Source: Mycetocola saprophilus (lineage in GTDB: Bacteria; Actinomycetota; Actinomycetes; Actinomycetales; Microbacteriaceae). Taken from it: a stretch of DNA of 64,000 nt. Position numbers and translations under genes: made by a program. Location of the stretch: NCBI RefSeq assembly GCF_000718085.1, contig NZ_JOEC01000001.1, positions 310,001 through 374,000 of the forward strand, read 5' to 3'. Below, piece by piece: positions 39,201 through 46,064 of this stretch; the first letter of the stretch is position 1, and each line of letters opens with the position of its first letter. The notes under the pieces were generated by a model that had not been told where the DNA came from, did no database searches, and saw nothing but the letters and a program-made list of their open reading frames with translations.

Positions 39201-42200
39201 GAGCCCGCACTCCACCGATAAACCGGAAACACAAAACCCGGTTGGGACGGTTCTGCTCTCCAAGATCAACGACCGCGGTGACGGCACCGTTGTGCTGCCC
39301 GGCGAAAAGGTGACCTATACGGTGACCATCGCCAACCCGGGCGCTGGCGACCTTGCCGATGTTTCCGCCTACGACGATCTCGCCGATGTGCTGAACAACG
39401 CGACCTGGAACAACGATGCGCGCGCCTCCGCGGGTACCGTTGCCCTGGACGGGAACGTGATGCGCTGGGATGGCTCGATCCCCGCGGGCGGTGTGGTCAC
39501 CGTGACCTACTCCGTGACGGTCGATAAGGATGCCGCGGCCCCCGATACGATCCGTAACCGGGTAACCAGTCGGGACTCCACCCACGTACCGAGTGTGGAA
39601 AACCCCGTGGGCACCGTCGGATTGAAAAAGACCGCCGACCCGGCCAGCGGCACCGCCGTCAAGCCGGGGCAGACCGTCGGCTACACACTCAGTGTGAGCA
39701 ATCCGGCGCAGGTTGATCAGGAGAACGTGCGGGTCACCGATAACCTCTCGGACGTTCTTACTGCCGCCGACCTCGTGGGAACCCCGGTGGTATCCGACGG
39801 CTCCTCCGCCGCGGTTGACGGAAATATCCTGAACTGGATCGGCACCGTTCCGGCAAAAACCACCCTGACCATCACCTACCAGGTGCGGGTTAGGGACACT
39901 GCGGTTGCCCCGGCAACACTGCGCAACCTGGTGACCAGCCCCAACTCAACCGATAAGCCCGAAACCGAACACCCGGTGGGCACCGTGACACTGGCCAAGG
40001 CCGCGAACCCCGCCAGCGGCAGCTCCGTTGCGCCGGGCGAAAAGGTGACCTATACGGTGACCATCACGAACCCCGTGGATGCTCCGGTTTCCGGTGTGCG
40101 GGTGGTTGATGACCTCAGCGACGTGCTGAACGCGGCGACCCTCACCACCGATCCGCGCGCCGACGGGGGAACGGTCACCTACGATCCGGCAACCCGGCAG
40201 GTTGTGTGGACCGGTGATCTGACCGCAAAGCAGAGCGTCACGCTCACCTACGTGGTCACCGTCAACAAGGGTGTTCCCGAGGGAACCATCCTGCGTAACC
40301 ACGTGACGAGCCCGGATTCCCCGGACACCCCGGAGACCGTGAACCCTGTGGGCGAGGTGACCACGGCCAAGCGCCTGCTGGACGCCAACGGGACGGTGAT
40401 CCCCTCGGGGACCGTCGTTGCTCCGGGCCAGAGCCTCACCTACGAGCTCTCGGTTGTCAACGGGTCCGCCTCCGCCGAGCAGCGCGCACTGCGTGACGAC
40501 CTGGCCGGAATCCTGGGGACCGCGACACTGACCGCGCCTCCCATCGCAACCTGGACCGATTCCAGCCCGGTTCCGGCCCTCTCATTTGTGAACAACGTGA
40601 TTCAGTGGACCGGGGCGGTGCCGGCCGGTGCGACACTGACCATCCGCTACACCGTGCAGACCAATCCCCGCGCCGACGGCACCACCGTGTTGAACAACAC
40701 GCTCTGGGTGGATGGCACCGAGGGACCGGGTACCACAAACCCGGTGGGCACGCTCACGCTGGACAAGTCGGTCTCGCCCGCCAGCGGCACCGCCGTGGCG
40801 CCGGGAGAACTGGTGACCTACACGATCACCGCCGGCAACCAGAGTGATGCGCCGATTACCGGCGCACGGATCACCGATGACCTCAGCGGTGTGCTGACCA
40901 GCGCGACCGTTGTGGGTAAACCCGTGGTATCCGATGGGTCCTCCGCGATGATCGGTCCGGATGCGACACTGACCTGGACCGGGGATATTCCCGCCCGAGG
41001 CGAGCTCACCATCACCTATACGGTGCGGGTCAACGCAGATGCTGCGGCTCCCGCGATCCTGCGAAACCTCGTGCTCAGCCCGAACTCGCCGCAGGAACCG
41101 GAGACTGTCAACCCGGTGGGAACCGTCAGCCTGTTCAAGGACAGCGTGCCCGCCGCGGGCACGGCCGTAAAGCCCGGCTCCACGGTGGACTATTCGGTGA
41201 CGATCCGTAATACCACCGCCGTCCCGATCTTCGAGGTCAGCGTCACCGACGACCTCAGTGATGTGCTTGATGATGCGACCCTCGTGGATGGCAGCGTGCG
41301 CGTTTCGGACGGTACCACCGCTACCGTGGTGGATGGAAAAATCGTCTGGAACGGAACGGTTCCCGCCGGCTCCGACATCACGATCACCTACTCGGTGACG
41401 GTGAACGCGGATGCCGAGGCCCCCGCGGTCCTACGCAACGTGGTGACCAGTCCGGACTCAACCGATGTGCCCGAAACCGTGAACCCCGTGGGGACCCTGC
41501 GCCTGGTGAAAACCTCGGTGCCGGGCAGCGGCATCGCGGTCAAGCCCGGAGACGCCGTGGACTACACGGTGCAGATCATCAACGACTCGACGGCCCCGAT
41601 CCTCGGGACCAGCGTGAGTGATGACCTCACCACCGTGCTCAACAACGCCACGCTTGTGGGTACCCCGGCCGCCACCACCGGCAGCATCGAACTGAGTGGT
41701 AACACGATGCTCTGGAGCGGGGATGTCCCGGCCCAGACCACGATCACCCTTACCTACCGGGTACTTGTGAACGACGATGCGGTGGCCCCCGCGGTCCTGC
41801 GCAACGTGGTCACCAGCCCGGACTCGCCCAGCGTTCCCGAAACGGTGAACCCGGTGGCGACGGTGAAGCTCAATAAGAGCAGCAACCCCACCTCGGGTAT
41901 CGCGGTCAAACCGGGGGACACGGTGACCTACACGGTCACCGCAACGAACGAGGGACTCGTGGATCTGCCCGGTGTGTACATCGAGGACAACCTCTCCAAC
42001 GTGTTGAACCATGCGTCCCTGGTGGGAACCCCCGAGGTTTCCGACGGGTCCCAGACCCAGCTCAACGGTGCCTCGCTCACCTGGACGGGTACGGTGCCCG
42101 CGGGTAAGACGATCGCGATTACCTATCGGGTGTTGATCGCCGCAAATGCCGTACCGCCCGCGGTGCTGCGCAACGTGGTCTCCAGCCCGCAGTCGCCGGA

Positions 42201-42744
42201 GGTCCCCGAAACCATGAACCCCGTGGGCACGGTGAACCTCACCAAGACCTCGGACCCAGCCTCGGGAACAACGGTGGGTCGCGGCCAGACGGTGAACTAC
42301 ACCATCACCGTCACGAACCCGACACCGAACGAGATCCGCGGCATCGTCATCTCCGATGACCTCTCGGGGGTCCTGGAAAGCGCGAACCTGGTGGAGGGAT
42401 CACTCAGCCCTTCCGATGGCTCGGTCACCGTGATCAACGGCACGCTCGGTTGGGAGGGCACGGTCCCCGCCGGCGCAACCGTTGAAATCCGTTACGCGGT
42501 CAAGGTCAAGGCGACTGCGGTGGCCCCGGCCACCCTGAAAAACGTGGTGGTGAGTCCGCACTCGATCGACAAACCCGGCACCGAAAACCCGGTGAGTCCG
42601 CCCGATCCCGGGGAGAAAATCCCCACCACCGGAAGCGAGCTGATTGCTCAGCTGGCACCGATCACGCTCATCCTGTTGGTCGCCGGAGCCGTGGCGATGC
42701 TGATTCGGCAGCGCTCACGCCGGAAGGGGAACGACGTTGCATAA
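33199..42744 (+). CDS. Giant cell-surface protein: FG-GAP-like head, 21 DUF11-type repeats, IPTTG anchor
   Basis: 3181 residues. GTG start at 33199 is behind GGGGGAAG. A long basic N terminus and hydrophobic stretch lead to a Sec cleavage site at TGAMAA (about 48). Residues about 50-480 show FG-GAP/integrin-alpha-like blades (FGFSVDV...GIVVVGA, FGESVSL...LVIGAP, FGSNLDF). From about 484 to the end come 21 repeats of 120-135 residues, each starting like VTLAKTxxPASGTxVKPGDxVTYTV and containing VTDDLSDVL, LTWTGDVPAG and LRNVVTSPDSP; these are DUF11-type Ig-like units that stiffen adhesins. The end has IPTTGSE, a membrane helix and RQRSRRK, a sortase-type anchor. It heads the surface cluster reaching 47731. 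Confidence 0.9.
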   Translation: MELSNTLGKASPWGRHKRKLRSSLAGMLSIVLVGSGLGLLPTGAMAATTTDNIVPFDDTLIDRYTEVAQFGGDIAGTDPNRTAYDVKLDANTVVYTSKRGDRAPGSGSVIVRTWVGPAAGDFSTTTLTAPASAAGFGFSVDVDDAAGIVVVGARFSNTVYVYTRSGDTWSTTPTTITAADNPRIARVGSFGESVSLSDSHLVIGAPNSQVDGKVNAGSAFVVPIAEAISGDARAQALLLPAGRVNRDDVYGQIVAARDATAVVSAPQHRETAADGQDYQVGQISAWNLSDASNTFTVTPDVNQEKTDFPPNDEGGSWAGLGRSIVITADGRVIAGSPSEVHYTGEKAGDIATDSATTQGAVYIFTPNGTLAGQRLSALPGQYYFGSNLDFNEETRELFIGSLNLDAVPDRGNVQVFDLTDPASTTPAKPLETREGGETKFGSFGLLGGSVQASTGRDKNGAQHHRVAVSASGGVYVFESLNAVTLTKTTSLAPGNASPSANEGKNVATYTVSVTNTTGVDLNDFVVTDDLRNVLDDAEISAIRASIGSASLSGNALTWTGNLAVGETLTITYVATVMPVVTADDTGVQNYTEPVAALVNSVSTSRIIAGEPAAVPSVRVAEDAPDRSKWTDGVTVTTPIDGALKLSKTVTDADGNGRASAGERVSYSLTATNVGGLPLDAATVTDDLSSVLAYASAPENIVVTLVDREGKEITAPAARFDTPILSWTGDIPAGAKLTIGYDVVMKSAGELYPLTGGEALVNGVDSPEKVDPEGPTTTLPVEDELILQKSAAPASGSEVRPGDQIVYTLTLTNKDAAVAKTGVTLTDDLSEVLAYSSLVGDPSNGATIEGNTLTWTGDVAAGASVTITYTVTVSDSAPDGQKIGNHVTSAQVRENPPGTEHEVVNPRGTVSLSKASMPFTGTQVKPGDTITYTVTATNDTGLPITDVVIEDVVSGPVTVIESSLPAGAVLEGNTIRWTGTVPAQNSVVLSYRVTVDATATAPAVVGNVVTSDDMSNNPDEPPSTQHPVRTIELTKTSEPASGQVVKSGDVITYTLSATNPSAVDFANVEIVDNLADVLNNATLVTPLTGGLTLDSNAKTLTWTGDIAAGATITLSYQVTVNGVIEPEGAILRNVVSSPDSPRSPETTHPTKNDRGQITLAKSSVPTSGSIVRPGESVTYSVTATNATPRIIRDVRIVDDVSGLLGNARIETESLPAGMTLNGNELVWTGDIPGNTTVTLTYRVTVNADATAPAVLKNVVTSDDMTNVPTDPPTTEHPVGTVTLEKRVTPASGTAVKAGDRVTYAVTVTNPAATTITGVSITDNLAQILDQATLVDGPTGGASITGQTLTWSGDLAAGETKTFTYTVQVNAEVTSGALRNVVVSPDAPTEPETENPIGSVTLAKTVSVPAGTAAKRGEDVTYTVTIANTSGVDVLGATVSDDLRDVLDNATLLADSLNVTGGPAATITDGVLSWTGDVAHGATVVITYTVTVNDDAPAGAVLRNAVTSPVSPETPETITEIGLVSLAKTSSVSPAGAVKPGSEVTYTVTVKNSGSAAMKNVSVVDDLTDVLAHSTVTTEPTATAGRVTRTGNQLNWTGDVAAGAEIRITYAVTVNADVVSPATLRNVVTSPDSTDVPETINPIGTLELAKSTSVPAGSTVRIGDEVTYTVTITNNSDANMSGVQVVDDLSDVLDNADLVGSPAIVSGGGTLTRDDTRLIWTGDVAVGATVTLSYTVAVRDDVSGVQTLRNVVTSPDSPSKPETENPIGSVGLEKTSQPASGSAVKRGDTVTYTVTVNNNSGVDLAGVSAVDDLSGVLGTATPVGEPEIISGGGTAVLDQATATLTWTGDLAASQSAVIRYSVIVMDTAESGDVLRNLVSSPDSPSEPGTENPVATIGLTKSVVPKSGTAVRPGERVTYTVTAHNTTGFDVTNVSIADDLSDVLDDATLTPQDIAVSDGSTATLSGTTLIWAGTVPARGAITITYTVTVNADAVAPSTLRNVVTSPHSTDKPETQNPVGTVLLSKINDRGDGTVVLPGEKVTYTVTIANPGAGDLADVSAYDDLADVLNNATWNNDARASAGTVALDGNVMRWDGSIPAGGVVTVTYSVTVDKDAAAPDTIRNRVTSRDSTHVPSVENPVGTVGLKKTADPASGTAVKPGQTVGYTLSVSNPAQVDQENVRVTDNLSDVLTAADLVGTPVVSDGSSAAVDGNILNWIGTVPAKTTLTITYQVRVRDTAVAPATLRNLVTSPNSTDKPETEHPVGTVTLAKAANPASGSSVAPGEKVTYTVTITNPVDAPVSGVRVVDDLSDVLNAATLTTDPRADGGTVTYDPATRQVVWTGDLTAKQSVTLTYVVTVNKGVPEGTILRNHVTSPDSPDTPETVNPVGEVTTAKRLLDANGTVIPSGTVVAPGQSLTYELSVVNGSASAEQRALRDDLAGILGTATLTAPPIATWTDSSPVPALSFVNNVIQWTGAVPAGATLTIRYTVQTNPRADGTTVLNNTLWVDGTEGPGTTNPVGTLTLDKSVSPASGTAVAPGELVTYTITAGNQSDAPITGARITDDLSGVLTSATVVGKPVVSDGSSAMIGPDATLTWTGDIPARGELTITYTVRVNADAAAPAILRNLVLSPNSPQEPETVNPVGTVSLFKDSVPAAGTAVKPGSTVDYSVTIRNTTAVPIFEVSVTDDLSDVLDDATLVDGSVRVSDGTTATVVDGKIVWNGTVPAGSDITITYSVTVNADAEAPAVLRNVVTSPDSTDVPETVNPVGTLRLVKTSVPGSGIAVKPGDAVDYTVQIINDSTAPILGTSVSDDLTTVLNNATLVGTPAATTGSIELSGNTMLWSGDVPAQTTITLTYRVLVNDDAVAPAVLRNVVTSPDSPSVPETVNPVATVKLNKSSNPTSGIAVKPGDTVTYTVTATNEGLVDLPGVYIEDNLSNVLNHASLVGTPEVSDGSQTQLNGASLTWTGTVPAGKTIAITYRVLIAANAVPPAVLRNVVSSPQSPEVPETMNPVGTVNLTKTSDPASGTTVGRGQTVNYTITVTNPTPNEIRGIVISDDLSGVLESANLVEGSLSPSDGSVTVINGTLGWEGTVPAGATVEIRYAVKVKATAVAPATLKNVVVSPHSIDKPGTENPVSPPDPGEKIPTTGSELIAQLAPITLILLVAGAVAMLIRQRSRRKGNDVA
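34650..42590 (+). repeat. Coding repeat array, about 366-372 bp period
   Basis: Twenty-one successive copies encode the DUF11-type units; most units are 366-372 bp. Repeated words include ACCTATACGGTGACC and CTGCGCAACGTGGTCACCAG. Copies differ enough to suggest old duplication; units 8, 9, 10 and 17-21 keep the most regular spacing. Confidence 0.85.
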
Positions 42745-42766
42745 CCATTCCGAAAGTGGGAACCCC

Positions 42767-43534
42767 ATGGACACACCAGATGACACCACCGGTGCCGTGC
42801 CGTCTCCGGAAGCGGGGGCCGAGCACCGTGCTGACCCCACCCCGACCGCGGCACCACTCACCCGGAACCGTTCACGAGGGCGGACAGGCGCGCGCCGTCG
42901 GCGCGGACTGATCTTCGGATCGGCCGCCGCCGCGGTCCTAATTGCCGGCGGGATTGCCGCCTGGGCCGGAGGACTCTTCGGCCCGGGGGCGGCCACCCAG
43001 GTCTCCTCATCGCTCACCAAATACGACATCAAGGTGTCCGATGGCAGCGGAGCATTTGTTGATGCAACTCGGGAGAAGCCGCTCCCGTTGACGTCTCCGG
43101 GCCTCGCCTCCGATCTGATCGGTGAGGGCCTGGAGTGGACGGTCACCGTAAAAAACGAGGGTGCCGCCACCGGACAGCTGTTTTTTGTGGTCTGTGATCC
43201 GATGTCCGCCAAGGTGAAGTACCGGGTGGCCCCGGGCAAGGATGTGATCTACCCGGATCTGTTTACCCAGCTCCGGTTCACCATCACCGATGACGCCGGC
43301 ACCGTGGTGCTTAACAATCAGATGCTTGGTGCGGATGAAAACAACGATCCGAACGGTGACGGTACGCTGCGTGCCGACATTTCCCGGATCCTTGAGGCCG
43401 GCGGGGGAGAGGCTACGTTTACCATTCGCGCGGTCTTTGACTATGACCGGGAAGATGCCAGCAAAACAAAACTGGCCGCGTATAACGGCGTGGATACCGA
43501 CTTTGGTGTTCGCATTGAGGGGGAGAGCGACTAA
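42767..43534 (+). CDS. Membrane-anchored companion protein with alternate-type signal region
   Basis: 255 residues from the ATG at 42767 (GTGGGA upstream); a TTG at 42737 overlapping the giant gene is possible. A Pro/Thr/Arg-rich cytosolic start leads to a basic RTGARRRR patch and one hydrophobic segment (GLIFGSAAAAVLIAGGIAAWAG). The exported part is beta-rich and acidic (VEWTVTVKNEGAATGQLFFVVCDP, GADENNDPNGDG). The signal region resembles those of TasA/camelysin-like proteins processed by SipW-type peptidases, and such a peptidase gene lies two genes on. Function is unknown; subunit or anchor of the surface structure is my guess. Its stop shares a base with the next start. Confidence 0.7.
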   Translation: MDTPDDTTGAVPSPEAGAEHRADPTPTAAPLTRNRSRGRTGARRRRGLIFGSAAAAVLIAGGIAAWAGGLFGPGAATQVSSSLTKYDIKVSDGSGAFVDATREKPLPLTSPGLASDLIGEGLEWTVTVKNEGAATGQLFFVVCDPMSAKVKYRVAPGKDVIYPDLFTQLRFTITDDAGTVVLNNQMLGADENNDPNGDGTLRADISRILEAGGGEATFTIRAVFDYDREDASKTKLAAYNGVDTDFGVRIEGESD

Positions 43535-45534
43535 TGGCCAGAGTGAATAACACCGCGGGGCGTGCGGGGACTGCGCCGGTACGCACCCGTCGTCTGCGCA
43601 TGGCCGGAGCCGCGCTGCTGGTGGCCGGGTTGGCCGCCGGTGCCACGGTACCGCTCATTGGTGAAACCACCGCGGGATACACCGACTCGGCCTTTGCCCT
43701 CGCCGAGGGGGTAGCCGTTCCTCCCACCACGGCGCTCGCTTCGGTGGTTCCCTCCTACGCGCTGGACACCATGCAGGTGGTTGACGTGGCCGGAAACCTG
43801 TGGATTTGGGGGTACTACGGAAACTCCGGTCCCAGCACCTCCTCCGCGGGTCAGGGAGGCGGAAGTAACGGCATCGACTACTCCACGGGCACGGCGTTTA
43901 ACAACCACAAACCGAACCAGTTCAAAGCCCTCACCAACATTCGTGCCATGGCCTCCTCGGCCTATGCAAACTATGCAATCGATGAGCACGGCAACCTGTT
44001 TGGCTGGGGTCAGAACAACGGTGGCCTGTACATGTTTGGCAACAACTTCAACGGAAGTGGCCGGATCGTCCCGCCCGGGACCACCCCGGAGAACGTGGTC
44101 ACCAACTGGGCCGATGCGATCATCGACACCGACGTGGTCAGCGTCTCCTCGGTGGAGTACGGGGCCGCCTATGCGAAGGCCGATGGCACCGTTTGGACCG
44201 TGGGGGACAATGCGCTCTCCCAGCGCGGTCAGGGCTTTAGCGGCAACGGGAATGCGGCACTGCGGGTGGCCACGCAGGTGACCGACTGGCCCGGTGGCGC
44301 ACACCCGGACATCGTCTCGGTTTCCTCGGGCTACGAGGGATATTACGCGATAGCCGCCGACAACACGGTCTATTTCTGGGGCCGCTCGTTCCGAGACGGT
44401 GCCGGGTCGCTCAACACCAACCTCACCGCGGCGGGCTGCCAGACGGTCAGCGCCACCTACCGCGACTATCGCTGTAGTAAGCCCGTCGAGATTCCCGAAC
44501 TCACCGCGGTCGCCCAAAACGAGGGTATTAAAGAGCTCGGTGGGGGATACTCCCACGGTCACATGGTCACCGAGCGGGGAAACCTGTATGCATGGGGCAG
44601 CGAGGAAAACAACTACTCGGGCAATGACGAGCTCGCCTCCTCGTCGACCAACGGCACCCTGCCCCGGCTGAAGGCCGCCGATGTGGTGGCCTCCTCCTCC
44701 CGGTTCGGATCCACCCAGTACATCACCAAGGATGGCGCCGCATGGGCGTACGGCAACCGTCTCTGGGGCGGGGCGTTCAGCCTCGACAACACCCAGGCGA
44801 AACCGACGAATGGGGACGACCTGACGGGAAAGGTCTGGGACCCCCAGGCCGATCCGAAAAAGCGTAAGGCGGTTCAGGTGGGTGGCAATAAGGACTCAGC
44901 AACGATCCTGTTGGACGATGGCACCGTGCTTTCCTGGGGGGAAAACGGCGGTGGTGCCGCCTGTGGCGGGTTCACATATGCGAACTGTAAGACAGCCGAT
45001 GGAAGCGTCGCCACGGTCACCGCAACCGGAGGAACCAGCGGTCTGTACGTCTGGCCACTCACCCTCGTGACGGGTATCCAGAATGTGGGACGCTACCAGA
45101 CCATCACGCTGAACTCCTCGCCGTTCACCGGCAGTGCGGTGATGTCCGGGCAGCGGATCGGATACCGGGCTCTCGCCCGAAACCCGCTGACCGAGGAGGC
45201 CACCTATACGGTTTCGGTTGATCTCAGTGGTCTGGGTTCGGACGCCGAGGTGGACCCCGAGACCATCCGCATCACCGTGGGTGATGACGATCCGATTCGC
45301 GGGGTGCAGACCGATGGTGTGGTCACGTGGACGGGGAAGGTGCCGGCGAACAGCCAGATCCTGATCACCCTGGACGCCGTGGTGAAGCCGGGCGTGCCCG
45401 GGGGTGCCACCCTCAACGTCTCCGCGAACCTGCGGGTGAAGGATAGCACCAACGCGGATTCCGATACGGTGGCCCACATCACCACCACCAACCCCGCCGA
45501 CCTGGAGGGGTGTGATTCCTGTGTCATCCCCTAA
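43534..45534 (+). CDS. Exported RCC1-like propeller protein with DUF11-like tail
   Basis: 666 residues. The signal region RMAGAALLVAGLAAGATVP is followed by TTAGYTDSA, the x-TAxYTD pattern of SipW-dependent exported proteins. Residues about 65-510 contain about seven RCC1-type blades marked by GNLWIWGYYG, GNLFGWGQNNG, GTVWTVGDN, NTVYFWGRS, GNLYAWGSE, AAWAYGNR and GTVLSWGENG. The last 150 residues are a DUF11-like Ig unit (VDLSGLGSD, VTWTGKVPANS) ending GCDSCVIP, with no anchor. Probably an extracellular beta-propeller that binds a protein or glycan partner. It starts within the stop of the previous gene, so the genes are coupled. Confidence 0.8.
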   Translation: MARVNNTAGRAGTAPVRTRRLRMAGAALLVAGLAAGATVPLIGETTAGYTDSAFALAEGVAVPPTTALASVVPSYALDTMQVVDVAGNLWIWGYYGNSGPSTSSAGQGGGSNGIDYSTGTAFNNHKPNQFKALTNIRAMASSAYANYAIDEHGNLFGWGQNNGGLYMFGNNFNGSGRIVPPGTTPENVVTNWADAIIDTDVVSVSSVEYGAAYAKADGTVWTVGDNALSQRGQGFSGNGNAALRVATQVTDWPGGAHPDIVSVSSGYEGYYAIAADNTVYFWGRSFRDGAGSLNTNLTAAGCQTVSATYRDYRCSKPVEIPELTAVAQNEGIKELGGGYSHGHMVTERGNLYAWGSEENNYSGNDELASSSTNGTLPRLKAADVVASSSRFGSTQYITKDGAAWAYGNRLWGGAFSLDNTQAKPTNGDDLTGKVWDPQADPKKRKAVQVGGNKDSATILLDDGTVLSWGENGGGAACGGFTYANCKTADGSVATVTATGGTSGLYVWPLTLVTGIQNVGRYQTITLNSSPFTGSAVMSGQRIGYRALARNPLTEEATYTVSVDLSGLGSDAEVDPETIRITVGDDDPIRGVQTDGVVTWTGKVPANSQILITLDAVVKPGVPGGATLNVSANLRVKDSTNADSDTVAHITTTNPADLEGCDSCVIP

Positions 45535-45945
45535 TTGCCGGATGTCCGCGTGAAAGTCGACGGCCACCTCGGGTCAAAAATACCGGTATCACGCGTACTA
45601 CGGGCGGTTTCCGCTGGCGGTGTGCTGGTCGTGGCGGCAACAATCCTCACGGCATACCTGCTGGGGATCCGTGGATACGCGGTGACGGGCGCATCGATGG
45701 AACCCGACCTTAGGGCGGGCCAGTTCATCCTGACTCGGAGCGTGCCGGCCCAGGAAATACGGCCCGGAGAAATCGTGACCGTTCGCCGTCCCGGACGTGG
45801 AGACATGGTCACCCACCGTGTAATCACCGTCTCACAGGTGAATGGACTCGTGCACCTCAAACTACGCGGCGATGCCAATGCGACAGCGGACCCGTCAGAT
45901 TATGTCGTGACCCGAGCGCAGCGGTACCTGTTCGCGGTTTTCTAA
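45535..45945 (+). CDS. SipW-like (ER-type) signal peptidase I, truncated by frameshift
   Basis: 136 residues from TTG 45535 (GTG 45550 is an alternative; neither has a strong ribosome binding site). One N-terminal membrane segment (VLRAVSAGGVLVVAATILTAYLLG) is followed by the Ser nucleophile box GASMEPDLRAGQFIL and the second box GDMVTHRVI, where His replaces the usual Lys, the hallmark of SipW/ER-type peptidases. LRGDANATADP is the third box. The enzyme would process the two preceding alternate-signal proteins. The frame stops at 45943 just after RYLFAVF; the missing C-terminal part is readable in another frame. The catalytic core is complete. Confidence 0.82.
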   Translation: MPDVRVKVDGHLGSKIPVSRVLRAVSAGGVLVVAATILTAYLLGIRGYAVTGASMEPDLRAGQFILTRSVPAQEIRPGEIVTVRRPGRGDMVTHRVITVSQVNGLVHLKLRGDANATADPSDYVVTRAQRYLFAVF

Positions 45946-46064
45946 GGGAACGGGTGGCGGTTCTGGCGGCTCTCTCCCGCGACACGGTGCCATCAGACAC
46001 CGTCGTGGTGCACGGAACGGCTCGGCAGGACTATCGATTCGCAGAGGACGCGGAGGACTACTGA
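45942..46064 (+). pseudogene. Out-of-frame C-terminal segment of the SipW-like peptidase
   Basis: Starting at the GTTTTC run, a minus-one shift of the reading frame continues as LRERVAVLAALSRDTV and runs to TGA at 46062-46064, which overlaps the ATG of the sigma-factor gene by one base. Good codon use and the tight junction say that the original gene extended to here. One extra base in the run of four T would restore it. Confidence 0.65.

Noticed and set aside
33377..42012. Many minus-strand frames opposite the giant gene
   Set aside because: Their regular spacing follows the repeat units; they are shadows caused by GC-rich third positions.
45930..45950. Programmed ribosomal frameshift in the signal-peptidase gene
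   Set aside because: GTTTTC is not a proper slippery heptamer and no stimulating structure is evident. A missing base is simpler.
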